This document shows, one piece after another, positions 18,494 to 28,116 of a stretch of DNA of 64,000 nt. A program made the position numbers and the translations under genes. Under the pieces are notes generated by a model. That model did not search any database and was not told where the DNA came from. It saw only the letters and a list, made by a program, of their open reading frames with translations. Source of the DNA: GCA-003244245 sp050700055 (GTDB lineage: Bacteria > Actinomycetota > Actinomycetes > Mycobacteriales > Pseudonocardiaceae); the NCBI GenBank assembly GCA_050700055.1, contig JBOHGE010000029.1, forward strand, positions 8,362 through 72,361. The letters run 5' to 3'. Position 1 is the first letter of the stretch. Each line of letters opens with the position of its first letter.

Positions 18494-19345
18494 GTCGAAG
18501 GCCAAGTCGGCGGGGACAGCTCGTTCTTGGACGATCCGGCGGTTGAGCTCGGTGAGCTTCTCGGTGGTCAGCACGGCGGAGACCGTGTTGAGCGCGTCGA
18601 TACCCGCCTGGCTCAGCACCCCGGCGCGCACCAGCGGCAGGATGCGCTGCGCCGGGTACATGTTCTGCGGGTCCGCTAGCGCAACCCACCGGTTGGCGGC
18701 GATGTCGGGCGATGTGGTGAACAGGTTCACGATCTGCGCCTGCCCGCTGCGCAATGCCTGCAACGTCACCGGACCGGCGGCGTCGGTGCTGCGGATCTGA
18801 CGAAAGGTGCACCCGTAGACCTGGGCGATCCGGTCCTTCCAGCGGCCGGGCCACTCACCGGCGGCACCCAGGGTGAGCTGACCGCAGTGCGGCCCGAGCG
18901 CCGCCATGCTGGTGAGCCCCAGGTCCTGCGCGGTCTGCTGGGTGACGACCAGGACGTCGGAGTCCTCCGCTGCGGACTGCTCGAGCACGTGCAGGCCGCG
19001 CGGTAAGGACCGCTGCACCGCGGCGTAGACGTCGTCTGCCGCAGTCGCGGTCGCCTGCGGGTCGAGGGATTGCAGCAGGTTGCCGGAGTACTCGGGCAGC
19101 ACGGTGATCGATCCGTCCGCCACCGCGAGGTTGGTGATCTCGCGCGGGCCCAGCCGGGGGCGGGTCTGCACCTCGATCCCCGCCTTGCGCAGCGCCGCAG
19201 CGTAGATCTCCATGAGCAGCTCGCTCTCCACGAAGTCGGCCGAGCCGACCACCACAGTGCCATCCCCGGCGAGCGGGTCACCGGTCCCGCAGGCCGGCAC
19301 CACCGCCACCAGGACAGCCATGATCAGCGCTGCGATGCGGGTCAT
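18479..19345 (-). CDS. Osmoprotectant ABC transporter substrate-binding lipoprotein (ProX/OpuC type)
   Basis: 288 residues with a lipoprotein signal ending in the lipobox VVPAC (Cys19). The mature part follows the OpuAC/ProX fold: VVVGSADFVESELLMEIYA, then an LPEYSGNLLQ strand. It should bind glycine betaine, carnitine or choline outside the membrane and hand it to the two permeases. It is last in an ATPase-permease-permease-binding-protein operon, six bases behind the upstream permease. Confidence 0.9.
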   Translation of the reverse strand: MTRIAALIMAVLVAVVPACGTGDPLAGDGTVVVGSADFVESELLMEIYAAALRKAGIEVQTRPRLGPREITNLAVADGSITVLPEYSGNLLQSLDPQATATAADDVYAAVQRSLPRGLHVLEQSAAEDSDVLVVTQQTAQDLGLTSMAALGPHCGQLTLGAAGEWPGRWKDRIAQVYGCTFRQIRSTDAAGPVTLQALRSGQAQIVNLFTTSPDIAANRWVALADPQNMYPAQRILPLVRAGVLSQAGIDALNTVSAVLTTEKLTELNRRIVQERAVPADLAFDLVSA

Positions 19346-19351
19346 CGATCC

Positions 19352-20041
19352 TCATCCTCCGATCCGAGACACCATCGAACCGGCTAACCGCACTCCAGTG
19401 GGCACGCTCAGCCGTATCAGCCCGGCGACCAGCAGGTCCAGCGCCACCGCCACAACGGCGGTGAGCAGCGCCCCAGCAGCCATCTGCGGGTAATCGCCGG
19501 ACCGCAACCCGTCCAGCAACAACCGGCCCAGGCCACCCAGCCCCAGGTAGGCCGCCACCGTGGTGGTCGCCACCACCTGCAGCACCGCGCTGCGCACCCC
19601 ACCGAGCAGCAAGGGAAGGGCACCCGGCAGCTCAACCTGGAACAAAAGCTGGGCCGACGTCATGCCCATTCCCCGCGCGGCATCGACAACCCCGGCCTCG
19701 ACGCTCTGCACGCCGGCATAGGCCCCGGCCAGCATCGGGGGCACGGCCAGCACCACCAGCGCGATCACCGTGGCGAGGCCCTGGGCGCGAAGCAGCAGGA
19801 ACAGCAGGGTCAGCAGACCCAAGGTGGGCAGCGCCCGGATCGCGTTGGCCAGCCCCACCAGCGCCACCGCGCCCCGGCCGGTGTGCCCCACCACCAGTCC
19901 CAACGGCACCGCCATCGTCGACGCGATGCCCACGGTGCTGACGGTGTAGAACAGGTGCTCGGCGATCCGGGCCGGCACCCCAGCGGGGCCTCGCCAGTGC
20001 GCCGCATCGGCGAGCCAGGCCAGCACCTGCAAGAAGATCAT
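19352..20041 (-). CDS. Osmoprotectant ABC transporter permease (second)
   Basis: 229 residues with about six transmembrane helices. The EAA-type cytoplasmic loop includes ARGMGMTSAQLLFQVELPGA, the contact site for the ATPase, and a GLGGLGRLLLDGL segment follows. The ATG at 20041 overlaps the stop of the upstream permease by four bases. It is a ProW/OpuCB-type subunit. Confidence 0.9.
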   Translation of the reverse strand: MIFLQVLAWLADAAHWRGPAGVPARIAEHLFYTVSTVGIASTMAVPLGLVVGHTGRGAVALVGLANAIRALPTLGLLTLLFLLLRAQGLATVIALVVLAVPPMLAGAYAGVQSVEAGVVDAARGMGMTSAQLLFQVELPGALPLLLGGVRSAVLQVVATTTVAAYLGLGGLGRLLLDGLRSGDYPQMAAGALLTAVVAVALDLLVAGLIRLSVPTGVRLAGSMVSRIGG

Positions 20042-20691
20042 GTTCTCAGCCAGGGAGTGGCCACCCGGCGCAGCCCGACCAGGAGCAGGTCCATCACCAG
20101 CGCCAACCCGACGGTCAGCCCGATACCGATCACGATCGGCGCCGGGTACTGGGTCTGGAAGCCCTCGGTGAACAGCTGACCCAGCCCGCCGATCCCGATC
20201 AACGCCCCGACGCTGACCAGGCTGATGTTGCTGACCGACGCCACCCGCACGCCGGCGGCCAGCACCGGGACGGCCATCGGCAACTCGATGGCGACGAAAC
20301 GTCGGGCCGGCTGGTAGCCCATCGCGGTGGCTGCGGCCACCACCTGGGCGGGCACCGCGTCCAGCGCGTCGGCCACCGGCCGCACCAGCAGCGCAGCGGT
20401 ATACAGCGCCAGTGCTACCACCACATTCGTGCCGTCCAGGATCCGGGTGCCCAGGATGCCGGGCATGATCGCGAACAGGGCCAGCGACGGCACCGTGTAC
20501 AGCACGCCGGCCGTGCCGAGCACCGCAGGTCGCAGCCAGCGCACGCGCTGCGCCGCCCAGCCCAGCGGCACCGCCATCATCAGCCCGATCAGCAACGGCC
20601 CGATCGCCAGGACGACGTGCTCGCCGAACAGCTCAACCACCTTCGCCCGGTTACTCGGGCTGCTCAGGTAGTGACCGATCTCAGTGATCAT
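20038..20691 (-). CDS. Osmoprotectant ABC transporter permease (first)
   Basis: 217 residues. The ATG at 20691 overlaps the end of the ATPase gene by 11 bases. It has a short N-terminus, then helices and the EAA loop AMGYQPARRFVAIELPMAVP, followed by ALIGIGGLGQLFTEGF. The in-frame extension upstream into the ATPase gene is not real. It pairs with the downstream permease to form the channel. Confidence 0.9.
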   Translation of the reverse strand: MITEIGHYLSSPSNRAKVVELFGEHVVLAIGPLLIGLMMAVPLGWAAQRVRWLRPAVLGTAGVLYTVPSLALFAIMPGILGTRILDGTNVVVALALYTAALLVRPVADALDAVPAQVVAAATAMGYQPARRFVAIELPMAVPVLAAGVRVASVSNISLVSVGALIGIGGLGQLFTEGFQTQYPAPIVIGIGLTVGLALVMDLLLVGLRRVATPWLRT

Positions 20692-21739
20692 CGGCACCCC
20701 GCTGCCGGCGCCACACCGCGAGTACCTCCTCGGCCCGCACCCCACCCACCGCGACACCGTCGCCGTCGACCACCACGCCCAGTCCCGACGGCGACGACAG
20801 CGCCGCGTCCAGCGCGGTTCGCATCGGACCACCCAGCCGATGCGGTGACCCACCGGCGCGCACCACGCCGTCTGGAGCCAGCCAGCCGCGCGGTCGACCG
20901 TCGGTATCCACGACCAGCCGCCATCCCGACCCGGCCCCGCCCGAACCGGCTGGCACCGTGTCCAGCTCGTGCACCGCAAGGCCGTCGGAGGAGGTGAACG
21001 ACAGCACCCGGTAGCCGCGGTCCCGCCCGACGAATCCGGCGACGAAGTCGTCCGCGGGCTCGGCGAGCAACCGCTGCGGCGCATCGATCTGGGCCAGTAC
21101 CCCGCCGGGCCGCAGCACCGCGACGGTGTCGCCGAGCCTGATCGCCTCGTCGATGTCGTGCGTGACGAACAGGATTGTCTTGCCCAGCTCACCTTGCAGC
21201 CGCAACAGCTCGTCCTGCAGGCCCTCCCGGACCACCGGGTCGACCGCGGAGAACGGCTCATCCATCAGCAGCACCGGCGGGTCGGCGGCGAGCGCACGAG
21301 CGACTCCCACCCGCTGTTGCTGGCCGCCGGACAGCTGCGCGGGATAGCGCCGGCCCAGCTCGACAGGCAAGCCGACGAGCTCGAGCAGCTCGGCGGCCCG
21401 AACCCGGGCGGCTCGCCGGGTCACCCCGGTGAGCAGCGGCACCGTGGCGATGTTGGCCAGCACGGTGCGGTGCGGGAACAAGCCGGCCTGTTGGATGACA
21501 TAGCCGATGCCCCGGCGCAGCTGCGCCGGCGGGCGGGAGCAGATGTCCCGCCCGCCGATCAGCAGCGTGCCCGAGGTGGGCTGCACCATCCGGTTGACCA
21601 TCCGCAGGGACGTGGTCTTACCGCACCCCGACGGCCCTACCAGCACGGTGATCCGACCCTCAGCGGCATGCAGGTCCAGCGCGGTGACCGCCACGGTGCC
21701 GTCGGCAAACCGCTTGGTGACACCGCGGAACTCGATCAC
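20681..21739 (-). CDS. Osmoprotectant ABC transporter ATP-binding protein (ProV/OpuCA type)
   Basis: 352 residues from the GTG at 21739 (VIEFRGVTKRF). Walker A GPSGCGKTT is at 35-43, the signature LSGGQQQRVGVARAL and Walker B VLLMDEPFSAVD follow. The last 110 residues correspond to the CBS-containing regulatory tail of OpuCA, which senses ionic strength, but this copy is divergent. First gene of the four-gene importer operon. Confidence 0.9.
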   Translation of the reverse strand: MIEFRGVTKRFADGTVAVTALDLHAAEGRITVLVGPSGCGKTTSLRMVNRMVQPTSGTLLIGGRDICSRPPAQLRRGIGYVIQQAGLFPHRTVLANIATVPLLTGVTRRAARVRAAELLELVGLPVELGRRYPAQLSGGQQQRVGVARALAADPPVLLMDEPFSAVDPVVREGLQDELLRLQGELGKTILFVTHDIDEAIRLGDTVAVLRPGGVLAQIDAPQRLLAEPADDFVAGFVGRDRGYRVLSFTSSDGLAVHELDTVPAGSGGAGSGWRLVVDTDGRPRGWLAPDGVVRAGGSPHRLGGPMRTALDAALSSPSGLGVVVDGDGVAVGGVRAEEVLAVWRRQRGADDH

Positions 21740-21777
21740 CCTCGAACGGTAACCGATTTGCTGGGCCGTCCCAGGAT

Positions 21778-24700
21778 TTATTGGGCTGCCGCAGAACGCG
21801 CGACGCTCAGCCGCCCGCACCGGAGCAACGCGCGCAAGTCGGGTCCACTGATCGCGCGGGAGAACAACCAGCCCTGGTAGGCGTCCACCCCGAGTCCCTG
21901 CAGGACCTGGAACTGGGTCGTGGTCTCCACACCCTCGGCCACGCAGGTACGACCCATGGCGCGAGCCATGTCGACCACCGCGCGGACCACCGCGAAGTCC
22001 GACACGTCGACACCGACCCCGGCCACGAACCGCCGGTCCAGCTTGACGATTTGGGTGGGCAGATCCCTGAGCCTGGCCAACGACGAGTAACCGGTCCCGA
22101 AATCGTCCACCGCGAAGCGTGCCCCGCGCGCGACCAGCTCATCCATCGCCCGCCGGGTCGCGCTGGGCAGGCCCACCAGGGCGGTCTCCACCAGCTCCAG
22201 CACCAAGCGGTGCCAGGGCAACCCACTGTCGGCTACCGCGGTCGCCACGGTGTCGACGAAATCGGGGTCGCCGAGGATCTGCGCGGAGAGGTTGACCGCG
22301 ATGGCGATCCCGCGACGGTCCCGGGTCACCCAGTTGCGCGCCTCACGCAACGCGGTGCGCAGCACCCAGCGATCCAGCTCTCGCATCATGTCACCCTGCT
22401 CGGCCACCGGGAGGAACACGTCCGGGCCGAGCATCCCGCGCTCCGGGTGCGGCCAGCGGATCAGCGCCTCCGCGGAGAGGATCACCCCGTCGGGGTCGAC
22501 CACCGGCTGGTAGTGCAGCTGCAGCTGGTCACCCGCCAGCGCCTCGCGAAGCTCGCATTCCAGCTCCACCTGCCGATCGGCCGACGCCATCAGCGCCGCG
22601 CTGGCCATCGTGAACTGGCCGGTGCTGCCCTGCTTGGCCTCGAACATGGCTGCGTCGGCGAAGCGCAGCAGATCCTCCGCGCTTGTGGTGGCGTCGTCGG
22701 CAACCGCGACGCCGATCACTGCCGACACCCGGATCAGCTGGCCACGCAGCGGGATCGTGGTGCGCAGCAACGCCGACACCATGGCGACGAGGGAGCTGAC
22801 CCCACCCTGGGCGGCGACGTCGGAACAGATCACCACGAAGACATCGCCGGACAGCCGGCCACCGGTGCAGCCCGGCGGCAACCCGTCGTGCAGCCGCCGC
22901 GCCAGTGCCACCAGCAGCTCATCACCCGCGTCATGGCCCAACGCGTCGTTGACCCGCTTGAAATTATCGATATCACAGAACAGCACGGCCAGGTCACTGC
23001 CGGACGCGAGCAGCCCGGTCAGGGTGTCCTTGATCGACGCCCGGTTGGGTAGGTCGGTGAGCTCGTCGTGGGCCGTGCGGTATCGCAGCGCCTCGGCCAC
23101 CCGGCGCCGCTCCGTGACATCGGTGAAGACCACCAGCATGAAATGCTGCCCGTCATCCTGCACCGACGCCGACACGTGCAGCTCGCAGTACACCGGCGCA
23201 CCGTCGGCTCGCAGTAACATCCGCTGCGGGACGGTGTAGCTCGCACTGCCTGCCGGCGGGTGGGTGCGCATGCTACGCAGCCGCTCGGCCCGCTCGTCGG
23301 GGTGGGTGAGGGCGGCCGAGCTCATCCCCCGCAGGGTCTCCAGGTCGTAACCCAGCAGCGTGCACAACGCTTCGTTGGCGTCGACCAGCCGATCGGTGTC
23401 ATCGAAGATCCCGATACCCACCGGGGCGATCGCCACCAGATCAGCGAAGCGCTGGCTGGAGCGCATTATCCGGACCTCGGCGGCGCGCTGCTCGGTGACG
23501 TCTTGGGCGGTGCCGACCACCCGGAGGCTGCCACTCGGATCGGTGCCGGCCGCGCCATGGCACCGGAAGGTGCGTACCGTCCCGTCCGGGCGCAGCACCC
23601 GATGCTCGAACTCCACCGGCGCATGGTCGACGACGAGCCGGCGCCACAGCTCGTCCACCCATTCCCGGTCATCGGGATGCACCAGCGACAGGTACGACTG
23701 GTAACCGGCCTGACCGGGCGCCGAGACAGCCCCGCAGAGCTCTTGCATCATGGCTGACCACACCAGCCGATCGCGGCCCGGCTCCCACTCCCAGGTGCCG
23801 ATCCGGGCCACCCGCTGCGCATCGGCCAGCTGGCGCTGCTCCGCGCACAACTCACGCTCCAACGCTCGCGCCTCGGTGATGTCCTGCACCGTGCCGGTCA
23901 GGCGCAGGATCTTCCCGCTGTCCGACCGCTGCGCCCGCAGCCGGCACACGTAACAGGTGTCGCCGTATTCCGGCAACCCGCGGAACTCCACCTCCAACGT
24001 GCCCGCACCGGAGTCGGAGACCATCTCCTGCACCCGCTGTAACAAGCTGGGCAGATCCTCGGGATGGACATGGCGCAGCGGGTCGGCCGGGTCGATGTGG
24101 CGCCCGGCGAACAGCTCGGCGAGCGCGGAGCTGTAGCTGAGCCGGTTGGTCAGCCATTCCCAGGTGAAGCTACCGATCCGGGCGATCCGCTGCACCTCGA
24201 GCAGCCGCGCGCGCTCCTCGGCGAGCTCGTTGTGCACCTGGGGCGTGCCGAGGACCTCGTAATGCCCGCGCGACCACCGGGTCACGCCGGTCACCGGGTC
24301 GGCCTGCCAGGGCCTGAGACCAGCCACCGGGTCGACCTCGGCGATCCTGCGCTCGGTGCCCGGCGGCAGGCTGGTCGAGCGCAGGTCGGAGACATCGATC
24401 AGGAACACCACGAGCAGGTTCGTACCCGGCACGATCCAGCGGGTGACCCGCACCGGCACCCGGTGTGCGTCCGGCCCGATCAACTCGGCGTCCGTGCCGG
24501 AGCCCGTGAGCAGGCAGTGCAGCGCAAGCCCGGTCAGCGAGTCCGGAAACCAGCGTCCGGCCAGCCGGGCCGCCGCGAGGTTCGCCTGGACAACGATGTC
24601 ACCGTCGCAGACCAGCGCGGGTGACTCCGGCAGCGGGATCGTCCGGCCCGCCCGGACGGCCGCCAGGGGCCAACCGGGTGCAACCCGACCCCCTTGCCCG

Positions 24701-24789
24701 AGATCAGGCAATAAGGGCACAAAAGCGGCTCGCTCAGCCCGTTCGGCCACCGGCACCACCCTTCCGCCGCGTCCACTTGGGACCCCCAC
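21778..24789 (-). CDS. Multi-PAS GGDEF-EAL protein (c-di-GMP phosphodiesterase candidate)
   Basis: 1003 residues. About 560 N-terminal residues contain several PAS/PAC sensor units (for example ARIGSFTWEW and ARIGTWEWEPGRDR). The GGDEF domain begins at YRTAHDELTDLPNR near 571, but its active-site loop reads RLSGDVF instead of GGDEF near 644, so cyclase activity is unlikely. The EAL domain is intact: AEALIRW near 775, NLSAQIL, ELVET, DDFGTGYSSL, KLDRRFV and AEGVET. The protein should therefore hydrolyse c-di-GMP, with the degenerate GGDEF domain as a possible GTP sensor. No membrane helices are seen. Confidence 0.9.
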   Translation of the reverse strand: MGVPSGRGGRVVPVAERAERAAFVPLLPDLGQGGRVAPGWPLAAVRAGRTIPLPESPALVCDGDIVVQANLAAARLAGRWFPDSLTGLALHCLLTGSGTDAELIGPDAHRVPVRVTRWIVPGTNLLVVFLIDVSDLRSTSLPPGTERRIAEVDPVAGLRPWQADPVTGVTRWSRGHYEVLGTPQVHNELAEERARLLEVQRIARIGSFTWEWLTNRLSYSSALAELFAGRHIDPADPLRHVHPEDLPSLLQRVQEMVSDSGAGTLEVEFRGLPEYGDTCYVCRLRAQRSDSGKILRLTGTVQDITEARALERELCAEQRQLADAQRVARIGTWEWEPGRDRLVWSAMMQELCGAVSAPGQAGYQSYLSLVHPDDREWVDELWRRLVVDHAPVEFEHRVLRPDGTVRTFRCHGAAGTDPSGSLRVVGTAQDVTEQRAAEVRIMRSSQRFADLVAIAPVGIGIFDDTDRLVDANEALCTLLGYDLETLRGMSSAALTHPDERAERLRSMRTHPPAGSASYTVPQRMLLRADGAPVYCELHVSASVQDDGQHFMLVVFTDVTERRRVAEALRYRTAHDELTDLPNRASIKDTLTGLLASGSDLAVLFCDIDNFKRVNDALGHDAGDELLVALARRLHDGLPPGCTGGRLSGDVFVVICSDVAAQGGVSSLVAMVSALLRTTIPLRGQLIRVSAVIGVAVADDATTSAEDLLRFADAAMFEAKQGSTGQFTMASAALMASADRQVELECELREALAGDQLQLHYQPVVDPDGVILSAEALIRWPHPERGMLGPDVFLPVAEQGDMMRELDRWVLRTALREARNWVTRDRRGIAIAVNLSAQILGDPDFVDTVATAVADSGLPWHRLVLELVETALVGLPSATRRAMDELVARGARFAVDDFGTGYSSLARLRDLPTQIVKLDRRFVAGVGVDVSDFAVVRAVVDMARAMGRTCVAEGVETTTQFQVLQGLGVDAYQGWLFSRAISGPDLRALLRCGRLSVARSAAAQ

Positions 24790-25017
24790 TCACCCGCATG
24801 ACGGTCACGGGCGGCGAGGGCCACCGGCCCCGGACAACGGCGTGTCACAACCCTGTCGTGTGCACAACGCGTGAACTGGCGGTTGGTTATGCCGAACTGG
24901 CAACCGCGTGTCACTTTTTTCGTACCGGCCGCCCCGGAAGTCGATCACAGGATCACCAGATCAGGTACCTGGTCACTACGCGGCGCCGCAGCCACCACCC
25001 CGGTTAGGGTGGCCGTC

Positions 25018-25596
25018 ATGCAGTTCCGTGAGCTGGCGGTGCCGGGCGTGGTCGAGTTCACCCCGACGGTCTTTCCGGACGACCGGGGCCGGTTCGTGGC
25101 ACCGTTTCAGGAATCCGTCTTCGTCGACGCGACCGGGCACCGGCTGCACGTGGCACAGGCCAACCACAGTGTCTCCCGGCGCGGCGTGATCCGGGGGGTG
25201 CACTTCTCCGACGTGCCGCCTGGTCAGGCCAAGTACGTGTACTGCTGCCGGGGCGCACTGCTCGACGTCGCGGTCGACGTGCGGGTGGGCTCGCCCACCT
25301 TCGGTCGCTGGGCAGCGGTGCAGCTGGACACCGAGACCTACCGGGCGGTGTACCTCCCGGAAGGGGTCGGGCACGCGTTCATCGCGCTGGCCGATGACAC
25401 CGTGATGACCTACCTGTGCTCGACCGGCTACCACCCCGCAGCCGAGCGCACCGTGCACCCTCTGGATCCCGCACTGGGTCTGCCCTGGCCCGCCGAGCTG
25501 GCCGGGCAGCTGTCCGCCAAGGACCGCGCAGCCCCCACCCTCGCCGAGGCCGCCGAAGCCGGCATCCTCCCCATTTGGCACACCACCACCCCCTGA
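25018..25596 (+). CDS. dTDP-4-dehydrorhamnose 3,5-epimerase family protein (RmlC-like)
   Basis: 192 residues of the RmlC cupin. They show the start MQFRELAVPGVVEFTP, the catalytic His strand RGVIRGVHFSDVPPGQAKYV, DVAVDVRVGSPTFG and YLPEGVGHAFIAL. It epimerises C3 and C5 of dTDP-4-keto-6-deoxyglucose or a related sugar nucleotide. No other rml genes are adjacent. The ATG at 25018 is chosen over the in-frame upstream start at 24871, whose extension lacks homology. Confidence 0.85.
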   Translation: MQFRELAVPGVVEFTPTVFPDDRGRFVAPFQESVFVDATGHRLHVAQANHSVSRRGVIRGVHFSDVPPGQAKYVYCCRGALLDVAVDVRVGSPTFGRWAAVQLDTETYRAVYLPEGVGHAFIALADDTVMTYLCSTGYHPAAERTVHPLDPALGLPWPAELAGQLSAKDRAAPTLAEAAEAGILPIWHTTTP

Positions 25597-25597
25597 T

Positions 25598-25671
25598 CCC
25601 TGCGCATTCAGCGGGCTCAGCGGGGTAATTCGAGCACGTTTAACCCCGCTGAGCCCGCTGAATGCGCAGGG
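25598..25671. terminator. 29-base perfect inverted repeat
   Basis: Arms at 25598-25626 and 25643-25671 are perfectly complementary over 29 bases (left arm begins CCCTGCGCATTCAGCGG) with a 16-base loop. The element lies between the convergent rmlC-like and sodX genes, and the sodX stop falls in the loop. Confidence 0.8.
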
Positions 25672-25972
25672 GGCCGGGGTGTAGGCGGGCGATGACGACC
25701 GCTACCGGGGTGGCGGGGCCCAGCTGGCGGGAGTCGGTGGAGGCGTCGGGGTTGTCACCCAGCACCCACCAGCCGGCGCCGTGCCGGCCCACCAGCCGTT
25801 TGACCGACAGCTGGCCGGGGCGCTGGGTCCACCGGACCAGCACCACCGCCCCGGGCCGCGGTCGAGCCCACAAGCTGATCAGCACGATGTCGCCGCCGGA
25901 CAGGGTCGGAGACATCGAGGGGCCACGCACCACCACCCGCCGCCACGGCCACCAGCCCAAGCCGGATGCCAC
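25640..25972 (-). CDS. sodX: Nickel-type superoxide dismutase maturation protease
   Basis: 110 residues of the S24/S26 signal-peptidase fold. The catalytic Ser19 is in RGPSMSPTL, the general-base Lys60 in SVKRLVG, and a GDNPDAS loop follows. SodX enzymes remove the N-terminal extension of NiSOD to expose the nickel-binding histidine. The start is a GTG at 25972, divergent from sodN with 83 bases between them. Confidence 0.9.
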   Translation of the reverse strand: MASGLGWWPWRRVVVRGPSMSPTLSGGDIVLISLWARPRPGAVVLVRWTQRPGQLSVKRLVGRHGAGWWVLGDNPDASTDSRQLGPATPVAVVIARLHPGPLRIQRAQRG

Positions 25973-26055
25973 TGATGATCACCGTCCCGCTGCCGGTCGG
26001 GCCGCACGGTAGTAGGGTCACGGAAAGTCGGAGCATCACATCTCAGGGAGGCACG

Positions 26056-26466
26056 ATGCGACTGTTGTCGCGGATTCTGCACCGTCCCCGCCTGGAGGTC
26101 ACCGCGCACTGCGACCTCCCGTGCGGCGTCTACGACCCGGCGCAGGCCCGGATCGAAGCCGAGTCGGTCAAGGCGATCCAAGAGAAGTACCAGTCCAACG
26201 AGGACCCCGAGTTCCGTTCCCGCGCGATCGAGATCAAGGATCAGCGCAGCGACCTGGTCAAGCACCACCTCTGGGTGCTGTGGACCGACTACTTCAAGCC
26301 CCCGCACTTCGAGAGGTACCCGCAGCTGCACGAGCTGTTCAACAAGGCGACCAAGGCCGCGGGGGCGGGCGGCACCAAAGGCTCGACCGACCCCCAGACC
26401 GGCCAAGAGCTGCTGGACCAGATCGCGGAGATCGACAAGATCTTCTGGGAGACCAAGCAGGGCTGA
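26056..26466 (+). CDS. sodN: Nickel superoxide dismutase
   Basis: 136 residues. A 17-residue propeptide ends at TA, followed by the nickel hook HCDLPCGVYDP: His1, Cys2 and Cys6 of the mature enzyme are all present. The remaining four-helix bundle is standard (VKAIQEKYQ, KHHLWVLWTDYFKP). The enzyme disproportionates superoxide in the cytoplasm as a homohexamer. AGGGAGG precedes the ATG. Confidence 0.97.
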   Translation: MRLLSRILHRPRLEVTAHCDLPCGVYDPAQARIEAESVKAIQEKYQSNEDPEFRSRAIEIKDQRSDLVKHHLWVLWTDYFKPPHFERYPQLHELFNKATKAAGAGGTKGSTDPQTGQELLDQIAEIDKIFWETKQG

Positions 26467-26476
26467 GGCCCGACAC

Positions 26477-26533
26477 GACGGGCTCGGCGCTGACCAACGG
26501 ACAGATCTGTCGTTGGTCAGCGCCGAGCCCGTC
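26477..26533. terminator. 23-base inverted repeat after sodN
   Basis: GACGGGCTCGGCGCTGACC at the left start pairs with its complement ending at 26533. The centre ACAGATCTGT is itself palindromic, so nearly the whole 57-base element can form one hairpin. Confidence 0.8.
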
Positions 26534-26595
26534 CACCGGTATAGCTGGTACGGGTATCGACAGCGCGGCCCGCAGGGCGCACGATCGACTACATC

Positions 26596-27375
26596 ATGGA
26601 TGCAGTCGAGCACTTCATCACGTTGCTGGCCGGACGGGGGCCCGGTCCAGAACTCGACGTGGGCGCGCTCGCGATCGCCGCCGGCGCGGACCCGGTACTC
26701 GACACCGGCCAGACGCTACGTGAGCTGGACCGGCTGGCGCAGGGGGTCGACTCGCTCGAGTCGCTGATCCATCGGCTGTTCGTTGAAGAGCGTTTCGCCG
26801 GCAACACCGAAAGCTACTACGACCCCCGTAACTCCCTGCTGAACCAGGTGGTCGACCGCCGGCGCGGCATCCCCATCACGCTGTCAGTGGTGTGCCTCGA
26901 GGTCGGCCGCCGGGCCGGGCTCGCCCTGGAAGGTGTCAGCATGCCTGGCCACTTCCTGGTCCGACCGATGGCCACCAACCACTATCTCGACGCGTTCAAC
27001 GGCGGTGAGCTGCTCGACCTCGCCGGGTGCGAAGCCCTGTTCCGCGCCTCGACCCGGACCGGCCCGAACGCCCGCTTCGGCAACCACCTGCTCACCACCG
27101 CCCCCAGGAGAGCGATCTTCGCCCGGATCCTGGAGAACCTGCGGGTGGTCTACCGGGGCCTCGGGCAGCTCGCGGACCTCGAATGGGTGCTGCGGATGCG
27201 TCTGGCGCTGCCCGGGGTAGGCGTCCAAGAGATCATCGAGCTGGGCCAGGCGATCGGCCGGCAGGGCCGTTTCCTCGACGGCGCCGCATTCCTGGAATCG
27301 CAGGTCCCCCGGTGGCAGCAGCACGCGGAGCTGCTCGACCAGGCCGCCCGCAGCCTGCGAGCAAACCTCAACTGA
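26596..27375 (+). CDS. SirB1-family (transglutaminase-core-like) protein
   Basis: 259 residues with the SirB1 pattern: YYDPRNSLLNQVVDRRRGIP, then ITLSVVCLEVGRRAGL and VSMPGHFLVR. The family has a transglutaminase-like N-terminal domain and a TPR-like tail; its biochemical role is not established. It follows the sodN terminator and so has its own promoter. The 3' end overlaps the convergent membrane-protein gene by eight bases. Confidence 0.85.
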   Translation: MDAVEHFITLLAGRGPGPELDVGALAIAAGADPVLDTGQTLRELDRLAQGVDSLESLIHRLFVEERFAGNTESYYDPRNSLLNQVVDRRRGIPITLSVVCLEVGRRAGLALEGVSMPGHFLVRPMATNHYLDAFNGGELLDLAGCEALFRASTRTGPNARFGNHLLTTAPRRAIFARILENLRVVYRGLGQLADLEWVLRMRLALPGVGVQEIIELGQAIGRQGRFLDGAAFLESQVPRWQQHAELLDQAARSLRANLN

Positions 27376-27751
27376 CCCAGCGCAGCACCGGCGGGCAGAA
27401 CAGCAGCACCAGGACAGCCACGCAGAACACCGCGGCCGGCACCCCGTAGCCGGGCTGCGCCGACGGACCTGCGGCGTACCAGCAGACACCGAGCAGCAGC
27501 AACTGGGCGACGACGGCCGGGGTACGAGCGCCGTGGCGGCCCCGCACCAGACTGACGCCGATGGCGAGCAGGATGACACCGAAGCCGGCCAGCCACACCG
27601 CAGTGGCCACGATCGGCACCGGACCGGTGCGCCCGCGCGCCGCCGCGACAGCCAAGCCCACCGCGATCGCGACACCGGCCAAGCCCTGCAGCCCGACGAG
27701 CAGGCCGGCGGCCTGCACCGGGCGAGGAATCACGGGCTCGGTGGTCATCAC
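27368..27751 (-). CDS. Small integral membrane protein (4 TM)
   Basis: 127 residues with four hydrophobic stretches beginning at about residues 14, 47, 80 and 105, and a short basic loop RGRHGAR. No family is recognised. Translation can start at the ATG at 27751 or the adjacent ATG at 27748. Confidence 0.65.
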   Translation of the reverse strand: MMTTEPVIPRPVQAAGLLVGLQGLAGVAIAVGLAVAAARGRTGPVPIVATAVWLAGFGVILLAIGVSLVRGRHGARTPAVVAQLLLLGVCWYAAGPSAQPGYGVPAAVFCVAVLVLLFCPPVLRWVS

Positions 27752-28116
27752 AACAGGTTATCCACTGCCGCCTTACCACGCCGGAGCCTCCCACCGCAGG
27801 GTGACACACCCGGGTCCGCGAGAACTGGGGCGAAACGTTTTGCCAGGCGGCATCGTTAGGGTCGGTAGGACTGGCTGTCGGGAGGCCAGCGGCCTGCTGG
27901 TCGGTGCGTCTCCCGGTCGGGGCACCGCGATGAACCAGTTGCGGCGTTCGAGCGAACTGAGTGGTTGGGTGAGGCGGCGGTAGCGCGCCTCAGCAAGCGA
28001 CTGTGACGCGCAGCCGTCCCGAGGTAAGGGCTTCAGAATCGGTTTTACGTGCGGTGAGCAGTTCGACCGGTAGGTATCCGCTGGGTGAATTAACGCACCG
28101 CGTCCGTAGGTACCAC
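27752..28116. other. Gene-free region upstream of whiB1
   Basis: No convincing gene is seen on either strand; the open frames here have no protein-like pattern. The region is long enough to hold extra promoter or operator sites for whiB1, whose best promoter match follows at 28117-28149. Confidence 0.5.
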
